Below the pieces are notes generated by a model that worked only from the letters and a program-made list of their open reading frames with translations, did no database searches and was not told the DNA's origin. Positions 1-7,786 of a DNA stretch of 10,789 nucleotides are shown here, in pieces (position 1 is the stretch's first letter; each line of letters begins with the position of its first letter). This DNA comes from Pseudomonadota bacterium (GTDB taxonomy: Bacteria; Pseudomonadota; Gammaproteobacteria; Burkholderiales; Burkholderiaceae_C): the NCBI GenBank assembly GCA_018241985.1, contig JAFECV010000031.1:1-10789 (forward strand), read 5' to 3'. The translations under genes were made by a program, and so were the position numbers.

Positions 1-580
1 GCGCAAGCATCTGGCGCGCGGCGCGGCCGCGGTGGCTGTGCGCGAGCTTGACTTCGGGTGCGAGCTGCGCAAAGGTCTGGCCGAGCTCCGGGATGAACAT
101 CACCGGATCGAAGCCGAAGCCGTTCGCGCCGACCGGCTCCAACGTGATCCGGCCCACCGCGCGGCCGACCGCGATCAGCGGCTCCGGGTCGTCGGCCGAG
201 CGCAGCGCGACCAGCGTGCTGACCAGCGCGGCGCGGCGATCGGCAACGCCCTGCATCTGCTCGAGCAGCGCGCGCACGTTGTTCGCATCGCCCTTCGCGT
301 AGCCGAACTGCGTCGCGTAGTACGCGGTGTCGACGCCGGGCAGCCCGCCGAACGCATCGACGCACAGGCCGGCGTCGTCCGCGACCGCGGGCAGGCCGCT
401 CTCGCGCGCCGCATGGCGCGCCTTCGCCAGCGCGTTCTCGACGAAGGTCCGGTACGGCTCGTCGGCCTCGCCGATGCCCAGCTCGCTCTGGCGCACCAGC
501 ACGACGCCCAGCGGCGCGAACAACGCCTGCAATTCGGCGAGCTTGCCGGGGTTGTTGGACGCGAGCACGATTTTCATCAT
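1..580 (-). CDS. rdgB: RdgB/HAM1 family dITP/XTP pyrophosphatase (3' end cut by window edge)
   Basis: Non-canonical purine NTP pyrophosphatase that hydrolyses dITP, XTP and ITP to monophosphates, keeping deaminated purines out of DNA and RNA; cytosolic. The window holds 193 codons from ATG 580 to the left edge, with no stop; family members are about 195-205 residues, so only a few residues are missing. Visible family marks are the N-terminal SNNPGK loop (residues 8-13), VADDAGLCVDAFGG in the middle, GANGFGFDP, and SHRGRAAR near the cut end. The protein begins Met-Met-Lys; ATG 580 is preferred over 577 because an AGG lies about 8 bases upstream of it. It starts 42 bases after the rph stop on the same strand, so the two are probably co-transcribed. 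Identity is secure; the exact start is slightly uncertain. Confidence 0.95.
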   Translation of the reverse strand, partial: MMKIVLASNNPGKLAELQALFAPLGVVLVRQSELGIGEADEPYRTFVENALAKARHAARESGLPAVADDAGLCVDAFGGLPGVDTAYYATQFGYAKGDANNVRALLEQMQGVADRRAALVSTLVALRSADDPEPLIAVGRAVGRITLEPVGANGFGFDPVMFIPELGQTFAQLAPEVKLAHSHRGRAARQMLA

Positions 581-622
581 TAAATCAGCCTGTAGCCGGC
601 GTGTTCTCCGCGTAGCGTGCCA

Positions 623-1351
623 TCAATTTGATAGCGAAGCGCGCTGCAGTCCGACCAACTCGGCGATACCCTTCTCGGCCAGCGCGAGCAGCGCATCCAT
701 CTGCGCGCGGGTGAACGCCGCGCCCTCGGCCGTGCCCTGCACCTCGACGTAGTTTCCGGCGCCGGTCATCACCACGTTCATGTCGGTGTCGCAGGCCGAG
801 TCCTCGGTGTACTCCAGGTCCAGCAGCGGCACGCCCTGCACGATGCCGACCGAGACCGCAGCCACATGGCCCTGGATCGGCGACTCGGCGAGCCGTCCCT
901 GCGCCAGCAGTCCGGCAACCGCGTCCTGCGCCGCGACCCAGGCGCCGGTGATCGCCGCGGTGCGCGTGCCGCCGTCGGCCTGCAGCACGTCGCAGTCGAG
1001 CGCGATCGTGCGCTCGCCCAGGCGCTTCAGGTCGAACACCGCGCGCAGGCTGCGGCCGATCAGCCGCTGGATCTCCTGCGTGCGGCCGCTCTGCTTGCCG
1101 CGCGCCGCCTCGCGGTCGCTGCGGGTATGGGTCGCGCGCGGCAGCATGCCGTATTCGGCGGTGACCCAGCCCTCGCCACTGCCCTTCTTGTGCGGCGGCA
1201 CCTTCTCCTCGACCGACGCGGTGCACAGCACGCGGGTCTGGCCGAACTCGACCAGCACCGAGCCCTCGGCATGCATGGTGAAACCGCGCGTGATGCGCAC
1301 CGGCCGCAACTGGTCCGCGGCGCGCCCGCCGCTGCGTTGAAATTCGCTCAT
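623..1351 (-). CDS. rph: Ribonuclease PH
   Basis: Phosphorolytic 3'-5' exoribonuclease that trims tRNA precursors and other RNAs, using phosphate and releasing nucleoside diphosphates; works as a cytosolic ring-shaped hexamer. The 242 residues equal the usual family length, so this copy looks intact, unlike the frameshifted E. coli K-12 gene. Motifs in order: [17 protein letters not shown] (21-37), [17 protein letters not shown] (77-93) with phosphate-contacting Arg90, [16 protein letters not shown] with GGTR at 127-130, and DSACDTDMN (184-192) supplying the acidic metal-binding residues. GGGAA lies about 5 bases upstream of ATG 1351. The preceding 114 bases to the phosphatase stop contain only a short CCGAG/CTCGG hairpin and no T-run, so rph could be read from the kinase-phosphatase transcript or from a promoter I could not identify. 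rdgB follows. Confidence 0.98.
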   Translation of the reverse strand: MSEFQRSGGRAADQLRPVRITRGFTMHAEGSVLVEFGQTRVLCTASVEEKVPPHKKGSGEGWVTAEYGMLPRATHTRSDREAARGKQSGRTQEIQRLIGRSLRAVFDLKRLGERTIALDCDVLQADGGTRTAAITGAWVAAQDAVAGLLAQGRLAESPIQGHVAAVSVGIVQGVPLLDLEYTEDSACDTDMNVVMTGAGNYVEVQGTAEGAAFTRAQMDALLALAEKGIAELVGLQRASLSN

Positions 1352-1465
1352 GGTGTTCCCGAAAAAGAAATCAGATCTGTGAATTGTCCACTGCGCGATC
1401 CCAGGGCCGGCGCAGCCCCGAGCCCGCTCGGCGCGGCACCGCAGCGTGCGGAAGCCTGAGGATGA

Positions 1466-2362
1466 CTACCCTCTTTTTATCGCTGCCCGACGGATCGCGT
1501 CGTTGATCTCGGCGATCGAGCGCTCGATCGCCGCGTCGTCCAGGTCGGCGGCCAGCGGATCGGGCACGCCGGACTGGATCGTCGAGGCGAACACGCCGTC
1601 GCGGATGCTGTCGGTGGAAATGCCGCGCGTCGACTCGAACACGTCCGGCGTCTCCCATTCGAGCGCGATCGCGGTCACGTTGTCGCTGCGCGCGCCGCCC
1701 GAGCGCAGCGCGCGCTCGACCAGTTCGGGCACCGCCTGCGACACGGCGCGATCGCTCAGTTCGCGCACGATCTCGGCCTCGGCGAGCGTGCCCCACAGCC
1801 CGTCGGAACAGAGCATGATCTTGTCGCCCTGCTCGAGCGGCACCGGGCCGGTCACGTCGAAGAGGGGCGTGCTGGGCGAGCCCAGGCAGGTGAACAGCAC
1901 GTTGCGGTTGAGCACCCGCGGCCCGCCGGCCGGCTGGTGCTCGAGGTACGAATGGTCGCGCGTGCGCATCAGGAGCTCGCCGCCGCGCACCAGATAGAGC
2001 CGGGAATCTCCGCAATGGATCCAGGTCGCGACCGACCCCTGCACCACGGCCGCGACCAGCGTCGTGCGCGGGGTGTCGAGCATGCCCTTCTCGCCGGCAT
2101 AGCGCAGGATCTGGCGGTGCGCGGTCAGCAGCGCCGAGCGCAGGAAGCCGGGCACGTCGTCCACCGTCGGGCGCGCCAGCTTCTGGTACAGCGCCGACGC
2201 GGTGCGCAGCGCGAGCTGCGAGGCGACCTCGCCTTCCGGGTGCCCGCCCATGCCGTCGGCCAGCAGGAACAGGCCGGAGGCGCGGGTGTAGCAGTAGCCC
2301 ATCCGGTCTTCGTTCTTCTCGCGTCCCCCCTTGCGGCTGACCTGGAACACCGAGAACTTCAT
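1466..2362 (-). CDS. PP2C-family serine/threonine protein phosphatase
   Basis: Metal-dependent (PPM/PP2C) phosphatase removing phosphate from Ser/Thr of proteins; probably reverses the adjacent kinase. The 298 residues contain the PP2C signature motifs: NED (17-19), ADGMGGH (35-41), GDSR (118-121), SDGLW (186-190) and SDNVT (226-230); the conserved aspartates coordinate the Mn/Mg pair. The catalytic domain ends near residue 236 and is followed by a tail of about 60 residues, acidic around 264-285 and basic at the end, of unknown role. No signal peptide or membrane segment is visible, so it should be cytosolic. ATG 2362 was chosen because MKFSVFQVSRKGGREKNEDR is a typical family start and the codon overlaps the kinase stop as ATGA. 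The frame is open further upstream, but that part reads inside the kinase gene. Substrates are unknown. Confidence 0.93.
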   Translation of the reverse strand: MKFSVFQVSRKGGREKNEDRMGYCYTRASGLFLLADGMGGHPEGEVASQLALRTASALYQKLARPTVDDVPGFLRSALLTAHRQILRYAGEKGMLDTPRTTLVAAVVQGSVATWIHCGDSRLYLVRGGELLMRTRDHSYLEHQPAGGPRVLNRNVLFTCLGSPSTPLFDVTGPVPLEQGDKIMLCSDGLWGTLAEAEIVRELSDRAVSQAVPELVERALRSGGARSDNVTAIALEWETPDVFESTRGISTDSIRDGVFASTIQSGVPDPLAADLDDAAIERSIAEINDAIRRAAIKRG

Positions 2363-3366
2363 TTGGTCCGGGCGCCGAACACCGTCACGTTGCGCAGGTT
2401 CTTCTTGGCGTCGGTGACGACGCTGTCGAGCTGCAGCCGCATCTTCTCGCCGACGGTCAGCTTGGTGTAGCGCCGCTCGTTCTCGCGGCTGAGTTCCTTC
2501 TGCAGCGCGAACACCGACTGCGGCCGCGACAGCGGGTCGAGCGACATGCACCACTCGACGACCTCGATCAGGTTGTCCGAATAGACGCCGCGCAGCCTTG
2601 ACAGCGCCAGTCCGAGCCTATCCTTCTCGAGCCGCTGCGGCGCGTCGTTCGGCGGATAGCCCTGCATGCACGCGTAGATGCAGGCGCCGATCGCGTAGAT
2701 GTCGGTCCAGGGCCCCATCGACGAATCGCGCCGGTACATCTCGGGCGCGGCGAAGCCCGGCGTGTACATCGGGCGGATGAAGTTGCCTTCCTTGGACAGC
2801 ACCTCGCGCGCCGCGCCGAAGTCGATCATCACCGCCTTGTTGTCGTCGGTGATGAACACGTTCGCCGGCTTGATGTCGAGGTGCAGCATCTTGTGCTGGT
2901 GCACGATGCGCAAGCCGCGCAGGATCTCGTCGTACAGCGAGCGTATCGTCGACTCGCGGAACACCTTCTGTTTTTTCAGTTCGCGCGCGGTGATGATGAA
3001 GTCCTGCAGGGTCGCGCCCTCCAGGTAGTTCATCACCATGTAGACGGTCTCGTTCTCGCGGAAGAAATTGAGAACGCTCACCACCGACGGGTGCGAGATC
3101 TGGGCCAGCGAGCGGCCCTCCTCGAAGAAGCTCTTCAGGCCGAGCCGGTACAGCGAAAGTTTTTCGGGCTGCACCTGCGGCAGCAGTTCGCCCGGTGCGC
3201 GCGCCGCCAGCGACGCCGGCAGGTATTCCTTCACCGCGACCTGCTGGCCCTCGCCGTCGACCGCCAGGTACACCACGCCGAAGCCGCCGGCGGACACCTT
3301 GCGCACCACGCGGTAGCCTCCGATGACCGTGTCCGGCGGCAATGGAGCGGGTTTGACCTTTGACAT
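2359..3366 (-). CDS. Hanks-type serine/threonine protein kinase (non-RD)
   Basis: Eukaryotic-like protein kinase of 335 residues with the domain at about 17-292. Seen: glycine loop SAGGFGVVY (25-33), in which the first canonical Gly is Ser25; VAVKEY with ATP-binding Lys46; catalytic loop HLDIKPAN (162-169) with Asp164, Lys166 and Asn169; DFG (182-184); an APE-type motif, AAPEM (206-210). The usual HRD arginine is Leu163, so it is a non-RD kinase and may not depend on activation-loop phosphorylation. A charged tail of about 40 residues follows. There is no transmembrane, PASTA or other sensor domain, so it is likely cytosolic. ATG 3366 is preferred because the protein starts properly there; the frame stays open far upstream only because of antisense codon bias over yicC and gmk. 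No strong SD precedes it. Its TGA overlaps the phosphatase ATG, which suggests translational coupling. Confidence 0.94.
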   Translation of the reverse strand: MSKVKPAPLPPDTVIGGYRVVRKVSAGGFGVVYLAVDGEGQQVAVKEYLPASLAARAPGELLPQVQPEKLSLYRLGLKSFFEEGRSLAQISHPSVVSVLNFFRENETVYMVMNYLEGATLQDFIITARELKKQKVFRESTIRSLYDEILRGLRIVHQHKMLHLDIKPANVFITDDNKAVMIDFGAAREVLSKEGNFIRPMYTPGFAAPEMYRRDSSMGPWTDIYAIGACIYACMQGYPPNDAPQRLEKDRLGLALSRLRGVYSDNLIEVVEWCMSLDPLSRPQSVFALQKELSRENERRYTKLTVGEKMRLQLDSVVTDAKKNLRNVTVFGARTK

Positions 3367-3456
3367 AATTTGCGGCGGATCGGCCACGCTCGGACCGGGT
3401 TCGAATCGGGTTATTCTCGGCGATCCGGCACAGACCACCCAGCACCTTCTCGTAAC
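3367..3456. promoter_or_regulatory. Divergent intergenic region between kinase and yicC
   Basis: These 90 bases separate the minus-strand kinase-phosphatase unit from the plus-strand yicC-gmk-rpoZ unit, so promoters for both directions are expected here or just inside the flanking genes. The only base-composition dip is TTATTCT at 3411-3417, whose TATTCT could be a -10 for yicC, but no -35 element stands at the right distance. I see no operator palindrome. The function is inferred from gene orientation, not from a convincing promoter. Confidence 0.35.
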
Positions 3457-4362
3457 ATGCCAGTTTACAGCATGACCGGCTTCGCAAGCGCGCAACAGAG
3501 CGCCGACGCGGCGAGTGCGCAAGGCGACGGCGCCGCGCGGCTCGCGATCGAAATCCGCTCGGTCAACGGCCGCTTTCTCGACCTGAGTTTCCGGCTGCCC
3601 GAAGAGCTGCGCCGCCTCGAGCCCGCGCTGCGCGAACTGCTGGTCGCGCGGCTGCGCCGCGGCAAGGTCGAGCTGCGCGCCAGCACCGAAGGCGCGGCCG
3701 GCGCCGCGCTGCCCGAAGTCTCGCCGCGGCAGTTGCAGCGCCTCGCCAGCCTGCAGGACAGCGTGCGCAGCTGGCTGCCCGACGCGGTGCCGCTCGGCGT
3801 CGCCGACGTGATCCGGCTGTCGGCGGCCGACGGCGCGCACACGGTCGACTGGGCCGCCGTGCTGCCCGACCTGACCACGCAGGCGCTGGACAGCCTGCTC
3901 GCGGCGCGCGAGCGCGAGGGCGCACGCCTGACGGCGATGCTGCAGGCCAATCTCGGGCAATTGCGCGAGCTGGCGCGCCAGGCGCGTCCGCTCGTGCCCG
4001 AGCTGGTGCAGCAGCAGCGCAGCCGCTTTCTCGACCGCTGGCGCGAGGCGATGGCGCTGGCCGACGGCGCGGCTCTGCCCGAGGCGGCCGAGGAACGCGC
4101 GCTGACCGAGGCCGCGGCCTATGCGATGCGCATCGACGTCGCCGAGGAACTGACCCGGCTCGAGTCGCATCTCCATGAAATCGAGCGCCTGCTCGCCGCC
4201 GGCGGCGAAGTCGGCAAACGGCTCGACTTCCTGATCCAGGAACTGCACCGCGAAGCGAACACGCTGGGTTCGAAAGCGGCGGCGCTGGAGCTCACCCGGA
4301 TCTCGGTCGAGATGAAGGTGCTGATCGAGCAGATGCGCGAGCAGGTGCAGAACATCGAGTGA
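3457..4362 (+). CDS. yicC: YicC family endoribonuclease
   Basis: Member of the widespread YicC family (N-terminal YicC-like domain plus C-terminal DUF1732), reported to have endoribonuclease activity and, in E. coli, linked to decay of the small RNA RyhB. The 301 residues match the family. Seen: the diagnostic start VYSMTGFA (3-10), SVNGRFLDLSFRLPE (35-49), and a C-terminal block rich in conserved charged residues, with GKRLDFLIQELHREANTLGS at 253-272 and a closing helix to residue 301. ATG 3457 is chosen because Met-Pro-Val-Tyr-Ser-Met-Thr-Gly fits the family N-terminus; the frame is open slightly upstream, but without family sequence. It lies 36 bases before gmk on the same strand, a pairing common in bacteria. 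The gap contains a short CGCTA/TAGCG hairpin (4363-4381) without a T-run. Confidence 0.95.
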   Translation: MPVYSMTGFASAQQSADAASAQGDGAARLAIEIRSVNGRFLDLSFRLPEELRRLEPALRELLVARLRRGKVELRASTEGAAGAALPEVSPRQLQRLASLQDSVRSWLPDAVPLGVADVIRLSAADGAHTVDWAAVLPDLTTQALDSLLAAREREGARLTAMLQANLGQLRELARQARPLVPELVQQQRSRFLDRWREAMALADGAALPEAAEERALTEAAAYAMRIDVAEELTRLESHLHEIERLLAAGGEVGKRLDFLIQELHREANTLGSKAAALELTRISVEMKVLIEQMREQVQNIE

Positions 4363-4398
4363 CGCTACTGAACCCATAGCGCAACATCGGCATTCACC

Positions 4399-5019
4399 AT
4401 GGACTTCCCGGGCAATTTGTTCGTCGTCGCCGCGCCCAGCGGGGCCGGAAAATCCAGCCTCGTGAACGCGCTGATGGAGCTCGACGCGCGCGTGCAGCCG
4501 TCGGTGTCGCACACCACGCGCGCGCCGCGCGGGCAGGAGAAGCACGGCCGCGAATACTATTTCGTGTCCGAGCAGGAGTTCGACGCGATGGTGCGCGCCA
4601 ACGCCTTCGTCGAGTGGGCCAGCGTGCACGGCGCGCGCTACGGAACCTCGCGCAAGGCGATCGAGGAACGCATCGCGCAAGGCGCCGACGTGATACTGGA
4701 GATCGACTTCCAGGGCGCGCTGCAGATCCGGCAAACGTTTACCAACGCGGTGCTGATCTTCATCCTGCCGCCGAGCTGGGACGAACTGCGCGCCCGCCTC
4801 GAGCGGCGCGGCGAAGACGCTTCCGAGACCATCGAGCTGCGGCTGAAGAATGCGGAGTTCGAAGTGGGCCACGTGCGCTCGTTCGACTTCGTTATAATCA
4901 ACGAGTTGTTCGAGCTTGCGCTGTTCGACCTCAAGGCGATCGTCCACGCGCAGCGGCTCAAGTATTCGGCGCAGCGCCGCGCACGAGCCGAAACATTCGA
5001 ATCCCTGCACATCCCCTAG
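4399..5019 (+). CDS. gmk: Guanylate kinase
   Basis: Essential cytosolic enzyme phosphorylating GMP and dGMP to the diphosphates with ATP, feeding GTP and hence (p)ppGpp synthesis. The 206 residues are full family length. Seen: P-loop APSGAGKSS (12-20) with Lys18, GMP-binding region [20 protein letters not shown] (37-56) containing Arg41 and Arg44, [11 protein letters not shown] (97-107), lid arginines near 131-142, and the late FVIINE block (164-169). ATG 4399 places the P-loop at the usual distance from the N-terminus; no good SD precedes it, so it may be translated in coupling with yicC. rpoZ follows after 20 bases. The VII codons at 164-167 contain a perfect TATAAT hexamer made with the rare Ile codon ATA, listed separately. 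Confidence 0.98.
   Translation: MDFPGNLFVVAAPSGAGKSSLVNALMELDARVQPSVSHTTRAPRGQEKHGREYYFVSEQEFDAMVRANAFVEWASVHGARYGTSRKAIEERIAQGADVILEIDFQGALQIRQTFTNAVLIFILPPSWDELRARLERRGEDASETIELRLKNAEFEVGHVRSFDFVIINELFELALFDLKAIVHAQRLKYSAQRRARAETFESLHIP
4893..4898 (+). promoter_or_regulatory. Possible internal -10 element for rpoZ inside gmk
   Basis: A perfect TATAAT hexamer sits in the gmk reading frame 142 bases before the rpoZ start, in otherwise very GC-rich DNA. It needs the rare Ile codon ATA. No -35 match is found at 16-18 bases upstream and no extended -10 TG is present, so activity is uncertain. Confidence 0.3.
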
Positions 5020-5039
5020 ATCATTCGCCGGAGACTTTC

Positions 5040-5243
5040 ATGGCGCGCATCACCGTCGAGGACTGCCTGGAGCAGATTCCGAACCGCTTCCAACTGGTGC
5101 TGGCCGCGACCTACCGCGCCCGCATGCTGAGCCAGGGCCACGCGCCGAAGATCGACAGCCGCAACAAGCCGGGCGTGACCGCGCTGCGCGAAATCGCGGC
5201 CGGCAAAATCGGCTTGGAGATGCTGCGCAAGGTACCGAGCTGA
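5040..5243 (+). CDS. rpoZ: RNA polymerase omega subunit
   Basis: Small subunit that binds the beta' subunit, helps assembly of RNA polymerase and, in proteobacteria, forms part of one ppGpp-binding site. The 67 residues are the normal length for betaproteobacteria. Seen: the N-terminal [20 protein letters not shown] (2-21), RARML (26-30), and the conserved [19 protein letters not shown] (39-57), where omega proteins carry their best conserved segment. GGAGA stands about 5 bases before ATG 5040, a clear Shine-Dalgarno site that fixes the start. It lies 20 bases after gmk and is followed by a strong terminator, so it appears to be the last gene of the yicC-gmk-rpoZ unit. spoT comes next, as in E. 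coli, but here separated by 192 bases. Confidence 0.97.
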   Translation: MARITVEDCLEQIPNRFQLVLAATYRARMLSQGHAPKIDSRNKPGVTALREIAAGKIGLEMLRKVPS

Positions 5244-5283
5244 TCGCCAAGGTGTCGGCCGGCCAGGCCCGGCCCCCTGCACT

Positions 5284-5311
5284 AAAAGCGCCGCAAGCCG
5301 GCGCTTTTTTT
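5284..5311 (+). terminator. Intrinsic terminator after rpoZ
   Basis: AGCGCCG (5287-5293) pairs with CGGCGCT (5299-5305) around a CAAGC loop, and seven T residues run from 5305 to 5311. The A-run 5284-5287 can extend the stem into the T-run. It lies 41 bases after the rpoZ stop and is the best intrinsic terminator in the window. The A-run on its left gives only four T on the other strand, so it acts mainly for plus-strand transcription. Confidence 0.88.
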
Positions 5312-5339
5312 ATCAGTGAGCCACCCCAAGACGAAGCAT

Positions 5340-5390
5340 CCCCTCGGGGAATCGGACGAGCGCGAAGCGGTTGACCGAGGGGCTTTTTTT
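5340..5390 (+). terminator. Second terminator-like hairpin before spoT
   Basis: CCCCTCGG (5340-5347) pairs perfectly with CCGAGGGG (5375-5382), followed by C and seven T (5384-5390). The 27-base loop can hold an inner CGC-GAA-GCG hairpin (5361-5369). It ends 45 bases before the spoT start. It may back up the rpoZ terminator, or attenuate spoT if a promoter lies between 5312 and 5340. The alternative fold TCCCC-TC-GGGGA at its 5' side would compete with the terminator stem. Confidence 0.6.
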
Positions 5391-5423
5391 CCGCGCGCTG
5401 CGGCAAGAGCCGCGCGTCCGCGC

Positions 5424-5429
5424 TACAGT
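5424..5429 (+). promoter_or_regulatory. Possible -10 element directly before spoT
   Basis: TACAGT resembles a sigma-70 -10 hexamer and is the only such element between the second hairpin and spoT. The expected transcription start about 7 bases after it falls at about 5436, the spoT ATG, so the mRNA could be leaderless. The -35 region is a poor match. Confidence 0.35.
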
Positions 5430-5435
5430 TTGGCC

Positions 5436-7718
5436 ATGGGTGCCGTGTTGAAACCGCATCCGGCTCAAGGCTTGGCGCCGGCCGGCTTGAATCCGGGTGA
5501 AGCGAGTGTGGCGGCCGCGAACGCCGCGGCCGCCAGCTTTGCCGCGCTCACCGCGAACCTCGGCTATCTGGAGCCGGCCGAGGTGGAACAGGTGCGGCAG
5601 GCGTACCGGTTCGCCGATCAGGCGCATCTCGGCCAGCTTCGCAACAACGGCGAACCCTACATCACGCACCCGATCGCGGTCGCGACGCAGTGCGCCGAAT
5701 GGAAGCTCGATGCGCAGGCGCTGATGGCGGCGCTGCTGCACGACGCGATGGAGGACTGCGGGGTCACCAAGACCGACCTGATCGAGCGTTTCGGCGCGCC
5801 GGTGGCCGAGCTCGTCGACGGCCTCACCAAGCTCGACAAGCTGCAGTTCACGACCCGCGAGGAGAACCAGGCCGAGTCGTTCCGCAAGATGCTGCTGGCG
5901 ATGGCCCGCGACGTGCGCGTGATCCTGATCAAGCTCGCCGACCGCTCGCACAACATGCGCACGCTGTCGGACGTGCCGCGCGTGAAATGGCACCGCATCG
6001 CGTCCGAGACGCTCGAGATCTACGCGCCGATCGCGCACCGGCTGGGGCTGAACCAGACCTACCGCGAACTGCAGGATCTGTCGTTCAGCCACCTGTACCC
6101 GTGGCGCTATCACGTGCTGTCGAAGGCGGTCGCGAAGGCGCGCAGCCGCGGACGCGATCTGATCCAGAAGGTGCAGACCGAGGTCGAGGCGGTGTTCGCC
6201 GCGGCGAACATGACCATGCGCATTGCCGGGCGCGAGAAGAGCCTGCACTCGATCTACCGCAAGATGCGCGAGAAGCACCTGAGCTTCGCGCAGGTGACCG
6301 ACCTCTACGGCTTTCGCCTGATCCTGCCGGACATCCCGGACTGCTACCGGGCGCTCGGCGTGCTGCACCAGCTCTACAAGCCGGTGCCGGGCAAGTTCAA
6401 GGACCACATCGCGATCGCCAAGCTCAACGGCTACCAGTCGCTGCACACCACGCTGGTCGGGCCGTCGGGCGTGAATATCGAGTTCCAGCTGCGCACCGAA
6501 GGCATGAACGTGGTTGCCGAATCGGGGGTCGCGGCGCACTGGCTGTACAAGGCGGGCAATTCAGGCAAGGCGGGCGACGCCGGCTCCGATCGGATGGGGT
6601 CGCAATGGCTTCAGTCGCTGCTGGAGATCCAGTACGAGACCCACGACGCGGCGGAGTTCTGGGACCATGTCAAGGTCGACCTGTTCCCCGACGCGGTCTA
6701 CGTGTTCACGCCCAGGAGCCAGATCATGGCCCTGCCGCGCGGCGCGACCGTCGTCGACTTCGCCTATGCGATCCACAGCGATGTCGGCGACCGCACCGTG
6801 GCGGCGAAGATCAACGGCGAGCAGGTGCCGCTTCGCGCGGAGCTCAAGAACGGCGACGTGATCGAGGTGATCACCGCGCCGGTGTCGAACCCCAATCCGG
6901 CCTGGCTCGGCTTCGTGCGCACCGGCCGCGCCCGCTCCAAGATCCGGCATCACCTGAAGACGCTCGCGCGCGCCGAATCGCAGGGCCTCGGCGAAAAGCT
7001 GCTGACGCAGGCATTGCGCGCCGAAGGCATCGAAAAGCTCCCCGACAACGACGCGGCGCACCAGGAAATCTGGGACAAGCTGCTGCGCTTCACCGGAAGC
7101 CGCAGCCGCGAGGAACTGCTGACCGACCTCGGCCTGGGCAAGCGGATCGCCAGCATCGTGGCCAAGCGGCTGATGACGCTGCTGCGCGAAGGCGGCGAGA
7201 AGCGCAACGCGGTGCTGATGTCGCGCGAGCGCTATACCGCGCACGACCACGTCTCTCAGGGCGCGGTCACGCTGGACGGCAGCCAGAGCGCGTCGGTGCA
7301 GTACGCGCCCTGCTGCCGGCCGGTCCCCGGCGACGACATCGTCGGCTACCTGGGCCGCGGCGAAGGCCTGATCGTGCACCGCAGCGAATGCGCGAATGCG
7401 CAGCGGCTGCAGCACAGGGACAGCGAGCGCTTCATCACCGTGGTCTGGGCGGACGAGCCCACGCGCACCTTCGAGACCGGCATCGTCACCACGGTGCACA
7501 ACGGCAAGGGCGTGCTCGCGCGGGTCGCCGCCGCCCTGGCTGCCGCGGAGGCGGACATCACCCACATCGACATGGCGGACGGCATCGCCACCGGCGCAGC
7601 CGCCGATCTGCGTTTCCTGATCGCAGTGCGCGACCGCGCGCATCTCGAAGCGGTGCTGCGCCACCTGCGGCGTACCGCGTCGGTGCTGAAGGTGGTCAGG
7701 ATGATGCCGACGGCCTGA
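5436..7718 (+). CDS. spoT: Bifunctional (p)ppGpp synthetase/hydrolase SpoT
   Basis: Long RelA/SpoT homologue that makes and degrades the alarmone (p)ppGpp; cytosolic. From ATG 5436 it has 760 residues. Order: HD hydrolase domain with ITHP (76-79; His78), HDAMED (102-107) and LIKLADRSHNMRTL (164-177); synthetase domain with GREKSLHSIYRKM (265-277), YGFRL (291-295) and GYQSLHTT (332-339); TGS domain around 418-480; the CCRP cysteine pair (626-629); ACT domain from about 682 to the end. Intact HD residues show that hydrolase activity is kept, which distinguishes it from RelA. An in-frame ATG at 5316 would add 40 residues but overlaps the terminator zone and gives Arg/Ala-rich non-family sequence, so it was rejected. 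No clear SD precedes 5436. Convergent with greB. Confidence 0.96.
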   Translation: MGAVLKPHPAQGLAPAGLNPGEASVAAANAAAASFAALTANLGYLEPAEVEQVRQAYRFADQAHLGQLRNNGEPYITHPIAVATQCAEWKLDAQALMAALLHDAMEDCGVTKTDLIERFGAPVAELVDGLTKLDKLQFTTREENQAESFRKMLLAMARDVRVILIKLADRSHNMRTLSDVPRVKWHRIASETLEIYAPIAHRLGLNQTYRELQDLSFSHLYPWRYHVLSKAVAKARSRGRDLIQKVQTEVEAVFAAANMTMRIAGREKSLHSIYRKMREKHLSFAQVTDLYGFRLILPDIPDCYRALGVLHQLYKPVPGKFKDHIAIAKLNGYQSLHTTLVGPSGVNIEFQLRTEGMNVVAESGVAAHWLYKAGNSGKAGDAGSDRMGSQWLQSLLEIQYETHDAAEFWDHVKVDLFPDAVYVFTPRSQIMALPRGATVVDFAYAIHSDVGDRTVAAKINGEQVPLRAELKNGDVIEVITAPVSNPNPAWLGFVRTGRARSKIRHHLKTLARAESQGLGEKLLTQALRAEGIEKLPDNDAAHQEIWDKLLRFTGSRSREELLTDLGLGKRIASIVAKRLMTLLREGGEKRNAVLMSRERYTAHDHVSQGAVTLDGSQSASVQYAPCCRPVPGDDIVGYLGRGEGLIVHRSECANAQRLQHRDSERFITVVWADEPTRTFETGIVTTVHNGKGVLARVAAALAAAEADITHIDMADGIATGAAADLRFLIAVRDRAHLEAVLRHLRRTASVLKVVRMMPTA

Positions 7719-7743
7719 CGCGGTCTTGCCTTCAAACGCACAA

Positions 7744-7779
7744 TTGCATTGGGGCGCCTTCTTCCGCGCTCGAATGCAA
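7744..7779. terminator. Hairpin in spoT-greB convergent gap
   Basis: TTGCATT (7744-7750) pairs with AATGCAA (7773-7779), and inside it GGCGC (7753-7757) pairs with GCGCT (7766-7770, one G-U) around an eight-base loop. It fills most of the 68-base gap between the spoT and greB stops. It could end transcription in both directions, but there is no proper T-run on either strand, so terminator activity is uncertain. Confidence 0.4.
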
Positions 7780-7786
7780 AACCGTA

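Noticed and set aside
2363..2554. A longer phosphatase starting near 2554
   Set aside because: The extra 64 residues are in another frame of the kinase C-terminus and lack PP2C features; the NED motif is at the usual distance from ATG 2362.
3360..3365. Perfect TTGACA on the plus strand as a -35 for yicC
   Set aside because: No -10-like hexamer lies 15-19 bases downstream; the match falls over the kinase start codon and looks fortuitous.
2359..5010. An 883-residue minus-strand open frame running from the kinase back through yicC and gmk
   Set aside because: The part upstream of 3366 is antisense to two well-recognised genes and has an Arg/His/Gln-rich composition without family features; in GC-rich DNA stop codons are rare in such frames.
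5316..5435. Upstream ATG at 5316 as the spoT start
   Set aside because: It lies 5 bases after a terminator T-run, has no ribosome site, spans a second hairpin, and the added 40 residues do not look like SpoT.
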